NCBI GenBank assembly: GCA_007695365.1
Contig: REDV01000095.1
Coordinates: 1 to 55,285 of the forward strand
From: Cryomorphaceae bacterium
GTDB taxonomy: Bacteria; Bacteroidota; Bacteroidia; Flavobacteriales_D; SKUL01
Reading direction: 5' to 3'
Length of the DNA: 55,285 nt
Shown: positions 16,560 to 25,181 of the stretch, piece after piece
How positions within the stretch are numbered: the first letter of the stretch is position 1
Layout: each line of letters begins with the position of its first letter
Translations under genes and position numbers: made by a program
Notes under the pieces: generated by a model
Database searches by the model: none
Told to the model about the DNA's origin: nothing
Seen by the model: the letters and a program-made list of their open reading frames with translations, nothing else

Positions 16560-17513
16560 TTATTTGATAATATCAAAATCACCGAGTTCAATCACGTCTT
16601 CACGAGTGGTATGTTTCTCTGGTTGCCACGATCGCACATGTACCATTGGTCGAGTCTGGTCTTCAAAATCGATCATCAAAAACAAGTAGCCTTCGTCGCC
16701 GTATGTTGAGGACCGCCACTGCTGTCGCAGATTTACGCCATAAATCTCTTTGCGTGCACCATGCCGTATAATGTCGATATTGTCAAAGCGAACATCAATA
16801 AATCGGTTCCGGTTAAAAACCTTTTTCAGATTGTCAATGTATTGGCTTTTGTTGTAGCGAATTAACTCAACCTTTTGTTGCCCCAAAGAAGCCATCATAT
16901 CTGGGCTGTCTGGTTTTACATTAATTACTCTCCCAACAATAATAAGGGCGTTTTCACTAAATGTTTGTTCCAGCAATTCAAGATCTTGCCGGTTGTATGC
17001 TGTTCTAAAGTTTTCGAGAAAGTCAAGTATCATTTGTCGGCGATGAAAGTCGGTGAGATCGCGTCCGTCGGCCATTAATCTACGATATTGGTGCTGCTCA
17101 ATGCCGAAATATAAATCTTCAATATGGCCTTGTTCGTTAATGGTTATCACGGCTTCCTCTGTAGCTTCCTTTTCCAGTTGCAATGGTATATGGCGAATTT
17201 GAAATTGCCCCCCTGGTGTGCGAAGTAGATTTTCTTTCAGCAACGCTTCGGTACAGCGAAATCGAGATGTATTCCAAAGGGTAGAGATACGATTTCGGGC
17301 AGCTTCCGAGGCATCGATATTTTCCCAACGGATGTCTCGCTGATCGACAAATGCCGTATTCATTTCTGTAAGCAATGCGCTTAAATTGTGAGCTATGACT
17401 TGTTGCAGTGCACTGTTGTCTGCATTGCCAAATTGGACCGCTGTTTTGACCTGTGCCGACAAAGCCAGTGACAAATTCATCAAAAAGGCTGCTATTAATA
17501 AAGTTCGACCCAT
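16560..17513 (-). CDS. Exported protein with C-terminal NTF2/SnoaL-like domain
   Basis: 317 residues with a signal peptide ending near LALSAQV. The C-terminal part resembles an NTF2-like fold: ILDFLENFRTAYNRQDLELL and FSENALIIVGRVI, then FNRNRFIDVRFDNIDI, VNLRQQWRSSTYGDEGYLFL and a closing VHVRSWQPE. Such domains bind small ligands or act as scaffolds; no catalytic residues can be assigned. Its start overlaps the end of the LPP20-like gene by 19 nt, and the next gene starts 9 nt after its stop. Confidence 0.72.
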   Translation of the reverse strand: MGRTLLIAAFLMNLSLALSAQVKTAVQFGNADNSALQQVIAHNLSALLTEMNTAFVDQRDIRWENIDASEAARNRISTLWNTSRFRCTEALLKENLLRTPGGQFQIRHIPLQLEKEATEEAVITINEQGHIEDLYFGIEQHQYRRLMADGRDLTDFHRRQMILDFLENFRTAYNRQDLELLEQTFSENALIIVGRVINVKPDSPDMMASLGQQKVELIRYNKSQYIDNLKKVFNRNRFIDVRFDNIDIIRHGARKEIYGVNLRQQWRSSTYGDEGYLFLMIDFEDQTRPMVHVRSWQPEKHTTREDVIELGDFDIIK

Positions 17514-18979
17514 ATGGCTATCATTCCTTTAAGTTCACTTTCAAAATTGGCAAATCGTTTCGATGACTTCAAGTCGATTCGACCGCCATCATTAGGCGCA
17601 AGCGCATGAAGCAGTATTTTGCTTTTGGGTTCAATTAGCAATATCCAGCAGCGATTGGGATTGACAAAATCTGTCTCTTTGCCAAAAATCACTTTTCCTT
17701 GTTGTTTCAGTTTTTTGAGTTTGGCTTGCACCGCATCAAAATCAGTCAATCGAGCAAAACCGTAAGGATCCGCTGGAATTCCGGAGTGGGGCAGAGGCAT
17801 CTCATCCTCAAGTGTGGGTTTGGGCTTTGGCTGGGTGAACGTTCTTGTAATTGGGTGGAGGTTGTTGTTAAACATTTTGCTTACAGTAAGTGATTCTGAG
17901 TTGTTGACGGTCATTCTGATTTCGCCCCCCAAGTCGCTTTTGTCAAGTGTGGTTAACGGCTCTGTACTGAGTACCCTTGCACCGCTTGACCATTGAATGG
18001 AACGGATACTCAAATTTTGTATTTCCGGAGATAAATGCACTGTCTCCATGTCTTCCTCAATAATGAAATCTAAATGTATGACTTCGCGAAAATCGACATC
18101 AATGATTACATCTTTTGAGAAATTGGTTTCGCTACGAATTTCATTTAAATGTGAATCAATAATTTGTGGGTCAAGGGTGATTTTCATTCGCATCTGTTCT
18201 ATTTCAGAAACAGGCTGCATGAGGAGGTTCATTGTGCCTCCCATTTCATTGAGACTAGTTGTGGCGTTGTGCGCCGGACAGTCAATGTGATATACTACTC
18301 CCGGGGAAGTCTTTCCGGCGAAACTCAGGTCAATCTGAATTTGTTCACCGGGAAATTGTGGGTGAGGTTTTACCTTTTCGCAGTACAATCCCAGTCCGTT
18401 CAGGTGATTCCGCAACATGGCTTCCAGGTAGGGTTGTACATTGTGAATGGTGTCATGTGCGGAGTTCCATGAAATAGGACGAGGGCTGTAAAATGAGTGT
18501 AGATAGGCGGCATAAGCTTCTGCGATACCACCAATCTTCAGAGCCTTTTTTTGTTCAGCCAGCTCCAGGTATTGATGAACAATGTTTTTTACAGATTCTG
18601 CGGTTTTTTTCAGATCATCATGACTGATGTATGCCAAAACGGAATAAGTTTGACTATCCTTTTTTCGACCCGGACGCTCGCAAATCTGATATTTAAGGCC
18701 GTCCAATCGGAGCCGGGATACCGTTTCGGTTGAGTTAAAAAAACGCTGGGTAAGCTGATTGTTTTCTTCTAGAGTAGACAGACTGGTGCGGGAAGAAACA
18801 CGCGAAGAGAGTTGATTTGCCAACAGGTCGTAAGCGCTCTTTCTGGCAGCTTCTTCAGTTTGAGCGGTGGCAGTTGCACTCACGAAATTTTCTGAAGAGA
18901 GAATGTCATTGCAATTGAATTGCCCCTGAATATTGAGATGAAAGAGTTGCAACATCGATATGAACAAAATGTACCTCAT
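17495..18979 (-). CDS. Exported protein with LPP20-like N-terminal domain
   Basis: 494 residues with a signal peptide ending near NIQGQF. Residues about 30-125 fit the LPP20/LPP-like pattern in which a repeated Ala/Ser-rich helix (SATATAQTEEAARKSAYDLL) precedes a beta-rich stretch ending in YSVLAYISHDDL. There is no lipobox, so it is periplasmic or surface-exposed rather than a classical lipoprotein. The middle and C-terminal parts are not recognised; the end (CWILLIEPKSKILLHALAP) resembles DUF4384-like stretches seen in exported Bacteroidota proteins, which is weak. The ATG overlaps the upstream stop (ATGA), so translation is coupled. Confidence 0.68.
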   Translation of the reverse strand: MRYILFISMLQLFHLNIQGQFNCNDILSSENFVSATATAQTEEAARKSAYDLLANQLSSRVSSRTSLSTLEENNQLTQRFFNSTETVSRLRLDGLKYQICERPGRKKDSQTYSVLAYISHDDLKKTAESVKNIVHQYLELAEQKKALKIGGIAEAYAAYLHSFYSPRPISWNSAHDTIHNVQPYLEAMLRNHLNGLGLYCEKVKPHPQFPGEQIQIDLSFAGKTSPGVVYHIDCPAHNATTSLNEMGGTMNLLMQPVSEIEQMRMKITLDPQIIDSHLNEIRSETNFSKDVIIDVDFREVIHLDFIIEEDMETVHLSPEIQNLSIRSIQWSSGARVLSTEPLTTLDKSDLGGEIRMTVNNSESLTVSKMFNNNLHPITRTFTQPKPKPTLEDEMPLPHSGIPADPYGFARLTDFDAVQAKLKKLKQQGKVIFGKETDFVNPNRCWILLIEPKSKILLHALAPNDGGRIDLKSSKRFANFESELKGMIAIWVELY

Positions 18980-19836
18980 TTAATTTCAATTGGTAATTGA
19001 TTACTTTTGGCCTGATAGGTGGCAAATCGATTACGGATATTGTGTCTGGGAATATAGCTGTGGAAATGGGCGAGCATCAATTTGGATTTTGGTTGCGGGT
19101 AAATTTGAATCATATGATCAAAGCTAATCAATGGATGGGCCAGCAGTATAAGCAAGGTGTCACCCGAGAATGCACTCCATTTTTCCCAATGGCCACTTTC
19201 GGTAACCAAAATGATATCGGCAATCTTACATTGAAGAGTGTCGGCTTTGTAACCGTAATTGTATGTAATCAACTTGAGTATAACCCCGGGGCAATAGCTG
19301 GTGTCCACTAGCGAACTGAGTATTGATGCAATGGGCGCTGCGGGATGGCAAACCAGAGAGGAGTCTGATGTTTTAAGAAATACTTGTTGTTGCAGGATTT
19401 CATCCCTCTCACCTTCTGCGTGTAAAAATGACCTTTCGGTCAATATGCTATCCGGATATGCTATTGGAGCGGAGGACTGTATGTTCGCCAGTTTCGCATA
19501 CAATTCACTCGTCAATTCACCTTTGTCACGATTAGTCAACAAACTCACATCGTTGGGAAATGATACGAGGTAGCGTTCGTTTTCCAATTGGAATTGCCAG
19601 TGTACCGAGTCTGTTGAAAATGTGTATTGGGCTTCTTGATAATCACCCTTATTGGTGAATTGCACCCAGTCAATTGTTTCTCCATCGCGCTTAACAACTG
19701 CATTTGAGCGAAACCTATCAGAATCAATCAATACCGACCAATCGAACATTTGTTCAATGGCTTGCTGTCCGAAGCAATTTGAGCACATCAGGAAGAGCCC
19801 CGTGGCCAATAGATAGATGAATGAGTGACAATTCAT
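18976..19836 (-). CDS. Exported hypothetical protein, first gene of the secreted operon
   Basis: 286 residues from ATG 19836, chosen over a start 59 codons upstream because it yields a clean signal peptide (hydrophobic core YLLATGLFLMC, cleavage near CFGQQA), whereas the upstream extension is basic and unlike any leader. The mature part is about 265 residues with alternating strands and no motif that I know. A Cys in the signal peptide h-region end (MCSNCFG) does not form a proper lipobox. It heads seven co-oriented genes with overlaps or gaps of at most 11 nt. Confidence 0.65.
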   Translation of the reverse strand: MNCHSFIYLLATGLFLMCSNCFGQQAIEQMFDWSVLIDSDRFRSNAVVKRDGETIDWVQFTNKGDYQEAQYTFSTDSVHWQFQLENERYLVSFPNDVSLLTNRDKGELTSELYAKLANIQSSAPIAYPDSILTERSFLHAEGERDEILQQQVFLKTSDSSLVCHPAAPIASILSSLVDTSYCPGVILKLITYNYGYKADTLQCKIADIILVTESGHWEKWSAFSGDTLLILLAHPLISFDHMIQIYPQPKSKLMLAHFHSYIPRHNIRNRFATYQAKSNQLPIEIK

Positions 19837-19999
19837 GATAAAAGCGACCCTAAATGTAGTACGTTTAAAACAAATATTGTGGACAGCCTTGTTGAGTTGC
19901 CATCGCTCCGCGCAATATATTGAAAATAGATGATTTAATTGACTTTTAGCTTTTCCAGTGGTAAAACGACCTTGTCGTAAACTCGTTTTGTTTAGGAGC

Positions 20000-20152
20000 T
20001 GTAAACTCCGCAAAAACCAGACAGTTAAAAAAAAACATCTTTGAATGCGTATAAAAAAAGCAAGTTTACCCCAGCCCAGATTGTTAAAATTCTCAAGGAG
20101 AGGGAATCTGGAGCAAACATCGCATCGGTTTCACGAGATCACAAAGTGAGTA
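20000..20152 (+). pseudogene. Truncated left end of an IS3-family element with OrfA N-terminus
   Basis: From TTG 20041 the frame reads NAYKKSKFTPAQIVKILKER followed by ESGANIASVSRDHKVS, the characteristic first helices of an IS3-type OrfA. Similarity ends abruptly near 20150, where unrelated sequence follows. The sequence tgtaaactccgcaaaaacca, starting at about 20000, resembles the left inverted repeat of Bacteroidota IS3 elements. The right part of the element, including OrfB, is absent. The remaining bases between 19837 and 20179 show no gene. Confidence 0.7.
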
Positions 20153-20179
20153 CAGCCCCCCAAAACACTCCACCCCCGC

Positions 20180-20659
20180 TCACATATTCCGAAACAATCT
20201 TTCCGCCACATCCATAAACTCCAGAATCTTTTCGCGGTCCAGCCCGAGGTCTTTTCTTTTGATGAGGAGGTTGTTGCATTCTGGTGAAATTACCTTGCCG
20301 GATTCCAGTTGCCGGTAGGTGAGGCACTTGATGTGCTTTTTGGAGAGAATGATAAAGTAACTGTGGTGCCAGGGGTAGAGCCCCGGTAAGTCATCGATGC
20401 TGAACTTTCCCGACCGTCGGAATTTCACTTCCACAAAATGCAGCTTGTGGGTTTCGGGATTTTGAACCACGAAATCGGGCATGGAACTGATTTTGTCCTT
20501 TACAGCGCCGTAGGTTTTGCGCGTAAGGTTTTCTATACCCGGTATGCTGCGTTCCATGCCATAGTGAAACACGTTGTAATTGTGGGCAAGAAACAATTCC
20601 TGGATCAGTGTTTCGGCTACCCGCCCTTTGACGCGGTTGAGTGTTTTCCTCGTATCCAT
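20180..20659 (-). CDS. Small PD-(D/E)XK nuclease-like protein
   Basis: 159 residues. The restriction-endonuclease-like core is visible: an N-terminal helix with Glu 16 (GRVAETLIQELF), SMPDFVV (Pro 61, Asp 62) and HFVEVKFR (Glu 77, Lys 79), together E-PD-ExK. A C-terminal helical part follows. No methyltransferase or specificity gene is next to it, so it is not part of an evident restriction-modification operon. Such solo proteins may act in DNA repair, mobile-element maintenance or defence. It lies between an IS3 remnant and the AbiE genes, on the same strand as AbiE. Confidence 0.7.
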   Translation of the reverse strand: MDTRKTLNRVKGRVAETLIQELFLAHNYNVFHYGMERSIPGIENLTRKTYGAVKDKISSMPDFVVQNPETHKLHFVEVKFRRSGKFSIDDLPGLYPWHHSYFIILSKKHIKCLTYRQLESGKVISPECNNLLIKRKDLGLDREKILEFMDVAERLFRNM

Positions 20660-20917
20660 GTTGGTTGATTTTTCCCGAAAATAAAAAGAAATGCATCAAT
20701 GGTGCGTTCACCCAAACACCGCTATCGCATCACGGACTTTAACATCTCCTCTGTTCCACGGTTTTGAGTTGACCAATACAACATAGCCCCCCGATATGGA
20801 GAACCGAATGCCGCTATTTGCGGAGGCAGCTTGGATGGTGGTACATGTCTCACGTTATCTCACAAACTCCCGGCAAAAGATCTCAGTCCCTGTCACCAAA
20901 CGCTTTCTGAACGGCAG
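20660..20917. other. Intergenic stretch without recognised gene
   Basis: About 260 bases between the nuclease-like gene and the AbiE end. No ORF with family resemblance, tRNA or strong terminator was found. It contains tccacggttttgagttgacc and an imperfect ATGCCGC/GCGGAGGC palindrome, neither of which I can assign. Confidence 0.4.
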
Positions 20918-21061
20918 TTAATTTTTCTTTCGCATGTTCACTTTATCCGTTTCGTACATCACTACTTCGAGACATCTAAGCACGCTGAGTGGCTTCTTCA
21001 GTTGTTTGTGAATCATCCCGGCGATGTCTTTGGCTTCCTTGGTTGAGGCCAGTTCAATCAT
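20918..21061 (-). CDS. Short ORF behind abiEii, doubtful
   Basis: A 47-codon ATG frame (MIELASTKEAKDIAGMIHKQ...) begins 38 nt after the abiEii stop in the same direction and ends in a lysine-rich tail. Its composition looks protein-like (amphipathic helices), and the frame extends upstream to a TGA without an ATG, so it may instead be a decayed remnant of a longer gene. Not recognised. Confidence 0.28.
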   Translation of the reverse strand: MIELASTKEAKDIAGMIHKQLKKPLSVLRCLEVVMYETDKVNMRKKN

Positions 21062-21099
21062 CCTGTTCTGATAAGGCAGGTCGGAGGTGAATGAGGCGA

Positions 21100-21891
21100 T
21101 TAAAGCCGGGCGATTACTTCACTTTTGAGCCATTCAACGGCTTCTTCCTGGTTGTATTCGATTTCCGGTCTGAGTAAACCTTCCATGTCACCAGTGAAAT
21201 TCGGATCATTTTGTTTAGCTTCAATGTTGAGTAAAAACTCCTTTGGACTGGGCGGCTTTTTGTTGGTTGCGAATTCGATATACCGGCGAAAGCAAAGTAT
21301 CATTTCATCCACATTGATTTCCTTGTTGCGTCTGGCATAATCAAGATCAAACAAGTCGCGACCTTTGCTTCTTTGGTATAACGCCCTCAGTTTGGTGCCG
21401 AGCAGCTCATTCATGCTGTATGTTCGTATTTCGCAGTTGCCCGTAAACCAATCGCTGCTAATTTCAAAAGGGAAGTCCACCCAGTCCACCACATTAAAAT
21501 GTTCTCGACAATTGATCTCCAGTTTCAACCGCATCCGAATTGCTTCAAATTCAGAAGTAAACCGGTACAGGGCTTTGATGCCGTGTCCTCTGTTTTCTGT
21601 ATTTCGCCCTTCTTCAAAAAAGGTAATCACCTCCGCAATGCGTTCCATAATGGGCTTGACAGGACCTGGCTTGATCTGTACTAAATCAATGTCTTCCGAG
21701 TATCGCGGCGCTGGTCGCAGATAAAGCTTGTGCAGCGCTGTTCCTCCCCGAAAAGCGAGGTGCCTCCTGAGAAAGTCATCAGAGAATATTTCGACCAATG
21801 TTCTGCTGATGATCAAATCCTGCTCAACCTGAGCGAACTCCTTCCAGGGTGCTTGCTCCTGCCATTTTGCAATATGAGGCCTCGGAATCAT
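21100..21891 (-). CDS. abiEii: AbiEii/AbiGii-family nucleotidyltransferase toxin
   Basis: 263 residues. The start is the ATG at 21891, which overlaps the AbiEi stop (ATGA) and gives MIPRPHIAKW, the usual AbiEii N-terminus; a longer upstream frame was rejected. The nucleotidyltransferase core shows FRGGTALHKLYL (from about 47) and RYSEDIDL (63-70), and the C-terminal part has the family's KGRDLFDLDYA motif. AbiEii is the toxin of type IV AbiE systems that cause abortive infection; related enzymes nucleotidylate tRNA or other targets. Key residues look intact. It is in an operon with the antitoxin gene upstream. Confidence 0.93.
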   Translation of the reverse strand: MIPRPHIAKWQEQAPWKEFAQVEQDLIISRTLVEIFSDDFLRRHLAFRGGTALHKLYLRPAPRYSEDIDLVQIKPGPVKPIMERIAEVITFFEEGRNTENRGHGIKALYRFTSEFEAIRMRLKLEINCREHFNVVDWVDFPFEISSDWFTGNCEIRTYSMNELLGTKLRALYQRSKGRDLFDLDYARRNKEINVDEMILCFRRYIEFATNKKPPSPKEFLLNIEAKQNDPNFTGDMEGLLRPEIEYNQEEAVEWLKSEVIARL

Positions 21892-22742
21892 AAGTCGCTT
21901 TCGAGCTTCTGATTGATGTCCACCTTCCATCGGTTTCGCGCACTGCCAGCCTTTTCGTTTTTCCGCGGACTTAATAGAACGGGATAGTAAGGGGTCTTTT
22001 TTAGCTCGTTATAGATAATGTCGGCCAGCATTTCACCTTTAGGGAATTGTTCAAAAAGAAACCCGGCTCGCTGTAGGGCGCTTTTGTTGGTGTACCATTG
22101 CAGCAATTGAATGAGATCATTTTCCGTAATTTCTTCAGTCAGCTCCTCCAGGGTAGCCAATGTTCGGTTTAGTCCTCCGGTTTTCGAATGGTGATGGATA
22201 AGGTCAACGAAAGTGAGTGCAGGTGAGGATACCTGGTATTGCCCGGCATCAGATTTTTTCAGAACGATATTTTGCTGAGGCCAATTACCAGTCGTAAAAA
22301 ATAGAATGTCAATGTTCTTCTTCTTAATCGAGATGAGCTTCGGCGTTTCCGTTATGATGTAATCTCGCTGAATTTGTTGGTGGCTGGCGCCATGCATTTT
22401 AGCGGCAGAGAAAAGGCCCACATAGTACTTTCGATTCAGGTATTTGAACAGTTTGTTGACATACAGTGGGAGCGGTAGCTTTTTTGCAATAGCATATCGC
22501 GGTGGAATAATCAGGTAAAAACCTTTCCTCAAGTTGATGATTTCACCCTTCGCGACCAATCGGGCTATTTCACGCTTAACAGCAGTTTCGTCTCTCGGCA
22601 CTTGCGCCAAAGCCTCGTCCAGTGAGAAGGAGTATTCTTCATAAGACTGTAACTTCTTGATGTACGCCGAGACCGCCAAGCTTAGTAAAATTTCGAGCAA
22701 GATACGCTTTTCCGGTAATAATCTCGAAAAAATTCTAAGCAA
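21888..22742 (-). CDS. abiEi: AbiEi-family antitoxin (winged-helix transcriptional regulator)
   Basis: 284 residues from a TTG at 22742; a TTG at 22679 (giving AVSAYIKKLQSYEEYSFSLDEAL) is an equally plausible start and fits the family better. The N-terminal part carries the winged-helix with EIARLVAKGEIINLRKGFYL, followed by the AbiEi core (PPRYAIAKKLPLP, YYVGLFSAAKMHGA). In studied AbiE systems the antitoxin represses its own promoter by binding inverted repeats and neutralises the toxin. It is transcribed divergently from fabD, so the 131-bp spacer probably holds both promoters. The stop overlaps the toxin start by 4 nt. Confidence 0.9.
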   Translation of the reverse strand: MLRIFSRLLPEKRILLEILLSLAVSAYIKKLQSYEEYSFSLDEALAQVPRDETAVKREIARLVAKGEIINLRKGFYLIIPPRYAIAKKLPLPLYVNKLFKYLNRKYYVGLFSAAKMHGASHQQIQRDYIITETPKLISIKKKNIDILFFTTGNWPQQNIVLKKSDAGQYQVSSPALTFVDLIHHHSKTGGLNRTLATLEELTEEITENDLIQLLQWYTNKSALQRAGFLFEQFPKGEMLADIIYNELKKTPYYPVLLSPRKNEKAGSARNRWKVDINQKLESDL

Positions 22743-22873
22743 ATTCAGGCCGCTCAGGTGTAACCCGAAGTAATACCCACGTCGATTCTTCCAAATTCCA
22801 ACCCTGCATCTTCACCACCCATCCCCATTTCCCCACCCCTTTTTCCTACCTTCGCGCCCAAAGCACACAACCC

Positions 22874-23755
22874 ATGAAAGCATATGTTTTTCCAGGGCAG
22901 GGCTCGCAATATTCCGGAATGGGGCACACCCTGTACCACCAAAGCCTTGATGCCCGCAACAAGTTTGAGCGCGCCAACGAAGTGCTCGGATTTCGCATTA
23001 CCGATAGTATGTTTGAGGGCTCCGACGAAGACCTCAAACAAACCAAAGTAACCCAACCCGCCATCTTTCTGCACTCGGTTATTCAGGCCCAGGTGCTGGG
23101 TTTTGATTTTGAACCCGACATGGTGGCCGGTCATTCCCTCGGCGAATTTTCTGCGCTGGTGGCTGCCGGTGCCCTCAACTTCGAGGCCGGACTCAAACTG
23201 GTGAGCGCACGCGCCATGGCCATGCAAAAGGCATGCGAACTGGCGCCCTCCACCATGGCCGCCATCCTCGGACTGGAAGACGAAGTAGTAGAACGCATCT
23301 GCACCGAAACACCGGGTGTGGTGGTGCCGGCCAATTACAACTGCCCGGGGCAGCTTGTCATCTCCGGAGAGGTAAAAGCCGTAAAAACGGCCTGTGATAA
23401 ACTCACCGATGCCGGCGCGCGCCGTGCCCTGCTGCTGCCGGTGGGCGGAGCCTTTCACTCGCCGCTGATGGAGCCTGCGCGCCAGGAACTCGCCGCCGCC
23501 ATTGCTGCTACCCAATTCCGCGAGCCGCGCTGCCCCATTTACCAAAACGTGCATGCCAAACCGGAGAAAAACCCCGAAGCTATCAAGGCCAACCTTATAG
23601 CCCAGCTTACCGCACCCGTGCGTTGGACGCAAACCATGCAGAACATGCTGGCAGACGGTGCCAAAGAAGTGGTTGAAGTAGGTCCGGGAAAAGTGCTGCA
23701 AGGTCTTTTCAAAAAAATGGATCGCGCCCTGCCCACAAGCAGTGCAGGCGAGTAG
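22874..23755 (+). CDS. fabD: Malonyl-CoA:ACP transacylase
   Basis: 293 residues, the usual length. It transfers malonyl groups from CoA to acyl carrier protein to feed fatty-acid elongation in the cytosol. The N-terminal FPGQGSQYSGMG oxyanion region, GHSLGEFSAL with the catalytic Ser, and GGAFHSPLM with the catalytic His are all present. QPAIF and the final VVEVGPGKVLQGLF fit the family. It stands alone, with no other fab gene adjacent. TACCTTCG upstream at about 22849-22856 may be its -7 element. A long minus-strand frame opposite it is a composition shadow. Confidence 0.96.
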   Translation: MKAYVFPGQGSQYSGMGHTLYHQSLDARNKFERANEVLGFRITDSMFEGSDEDLKQTKVTQPAIFLHSVIQAQVLGFDFEPDMVAGHSLGEFSALVAAGALNFEAGLKLVSARAMAMQKACELAPSTMAAILGLEDEVVERICTETPGVVVPANYNCPGQLVISGEVKAVKTACDKLTDAGARRALLLPVGGAFHSPLMEPARQELAAAIAATQFREPRCPIYQNVHAKPEKNPEAIKANLIAQLTAPVRWTQTMQNMLADGAKEVVEVGPGKVLQGLFKKMDRALPTSSAGE

Positions 23756-23798
23756 GGCAGCAGGCCCTGCAATCGCTAAACTTTAAGCGGTGCGAAGT

Positions 23799-25169
23799 TT
23801 ACTCTTCGTCGCGGGTTTCTTCGCTGTCTTCTGCTTTGTTCTCAACCGCCTTGGGCTCCTCCCAACGGGTGGGCTGCAGAAAGTCTGAAGTGCTGATCTG
23901 GCTCTCGTTGCCCAGGTACGACCAGTTAATTTTTCGGGCGTACTTGCGAAACACAGCGTTCACCTCTTCCAATGTGGTGTTCATGATGGCGTCGGTTATA
24001 TCGCCCGCCCATCGCCAGTTGCCCGCAACAAAGGCGTGACCCAGGTCGTGGGCCTGTGCATCCACCGTTTCCTTACCCAAATAGTGAAAGGTGAGGAACG
24101 AGGGCTTTTTCTTTTCCAGCTCATCCTTCTCAAAGCCCTTTTGGATGGTTTCGTTCAGGGTCTCCACCATTACCTTGATGGTTGCCACCGGACTGATGGT
24201 ACTCGCGTACAATCCGTTTACGGGATATCGAAGACCCGTTCCCACGTAGGCGTTTGGCCCGAAAGACAGCCGGCGTTTGTTGCGCAGCTCATCGGTAATT
24301 CTGTCAGAAAACATACTCATGGCAAGCAGGTTGGCAAACTTTTCTTCGCTGAATGCGGGGGGTGCAGGCATCAGGCCGAGCACGTGGTTTACATCCAGGT
24401 CCTGGTGCTCAATAGCCACACCCGGAAAGCGCACGGTTCCTGTTTCCACTTCACCGCGGGGAGTACCGGGAGGCAGGTCGCCCATGGCGCTGGCAATTTT
24501 CTGGCGAACATCGGCGGTTTCAACATTTCCCACCACCACGATAAAGATGTTGGACTTGCTCATCATCCAGTCGTAGTATTCGCGAACGTCATCAATGCTC
24601 AGCATCTGTAAGCTTTCCACTGAGCCGAGTGGAAGGTCGTTGTAATCGGTATCGCCAAAAGCGGCGCGGGTAGCAATTTCATCAATGTAGTTGCTGGCAT
24701 TGGCCCGGTGCCGGCGGTTGCGCACAAAATACTCACCCACCAATCGCGAAAAAACGGCTTCATCCAGATTGGGCTGTGTAAGTGCGCGTGAGAACAACGA
24801 CCAGCTTTCATTCCAGTTCTGTTTGAGCGCTGTCATACCCGCATAGCTATAGTCCAGCCCGGCTTTGGTGGCCACTCCCATGCCGAGGTTTTCAGCAGCC
24901 CGGCTAAAACCTTCGCGGTTGAGGTCGCCCGTACCACCCAGCACAGCAAGCTCCAGGGCGAGACTTTCAATGCCTTCCTGTGCTTTTGAGTAGTTGGCGG
25001 TACCCCCGCGCACGTAGAGACGCACGGAAATTACGTCACCGGGAACCTTTTTGAGGATAACCGGAATTTCGCGCACGTCAAATTGTTCGGCGTTGGCCTG
25101 GGCCACAACCTGCTGCGGTGCAAATGCGTAGATGCCTAGAAGAAAAAGAGATATATTCAGGATGCGCAT
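23799..25169 (-). CDS. M16-family peptidase subunit, probably non-catalytic
   Basis: 456 residues with a signal peptide ending near VVAQANA. It has the M16 two-repeat architecture, but the zinc-binding HxxEH is replaced by GIESLALE in the equivalent place, so it is not expected to hydrolyse peptides. The second half retains the Arg/Tyr-type segment RRLSFGPNAYVG seen in the beta-like partner subunits. The C-terminal tail is acidic. It follows the catalytic M16 gene by 12 nt. The two probably form a periplasmic heterodimer, as in other M16B pairs. Confidence 0.88.
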   Translation of the reverse strand: MRILNISLFLLGIYAFAPQQVVAQANAEQFDVREIPVILKKVPGDVISVRLYVRGGTANYSKAQEGIESLALELAVLGGTGDLNREGFSRAAENLGMGVATKAGLDYSYAGMTALKQNWNESWSLFSRALTQPNLDEAVFSRLVGEYFVRNRRHRANASNYIDEIATRAAFGDTDYNDLPLGSVESLQMLSIDDVREYYDWMMSKSNIFIVVVGNVETADVRQKIASAMGDLPPGTPRGEVETGTVRFPGVAIEHQDLDVNHVLGLMPAPPAFSEEKFANLLAMSMFSDRITDELRNKRRLSFGPNAYVGTGLRYPVNGLYASTISPVATIKVMVETLNETIQKGFEKDELEKKKPSFLTFHYLGKETVDAQAHDLGHAFVAGNWRWAGDITDAIMNTTLEEVNAVFRKYARKINWSYLGNESQISTSDFLQPTRWEEPKAVENKAEDSEETRDEE

Positions 25170-25181
25170 GGCTTGTTCGTT

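Noticed and set aside
19837-20013. Extended N-terminus of the first secreted-operon gene
   Set aside because: The 59 extra residues are basic and would bury the signal peptide; ATG 19836 gives a normal export signal.
22754-23701. 315-codon open frame on the minus strand
   Set aside because: Exactly opposite fabD, His/Gly-rich with no family resemblance; a shadow caused by the codon bias of fabD.
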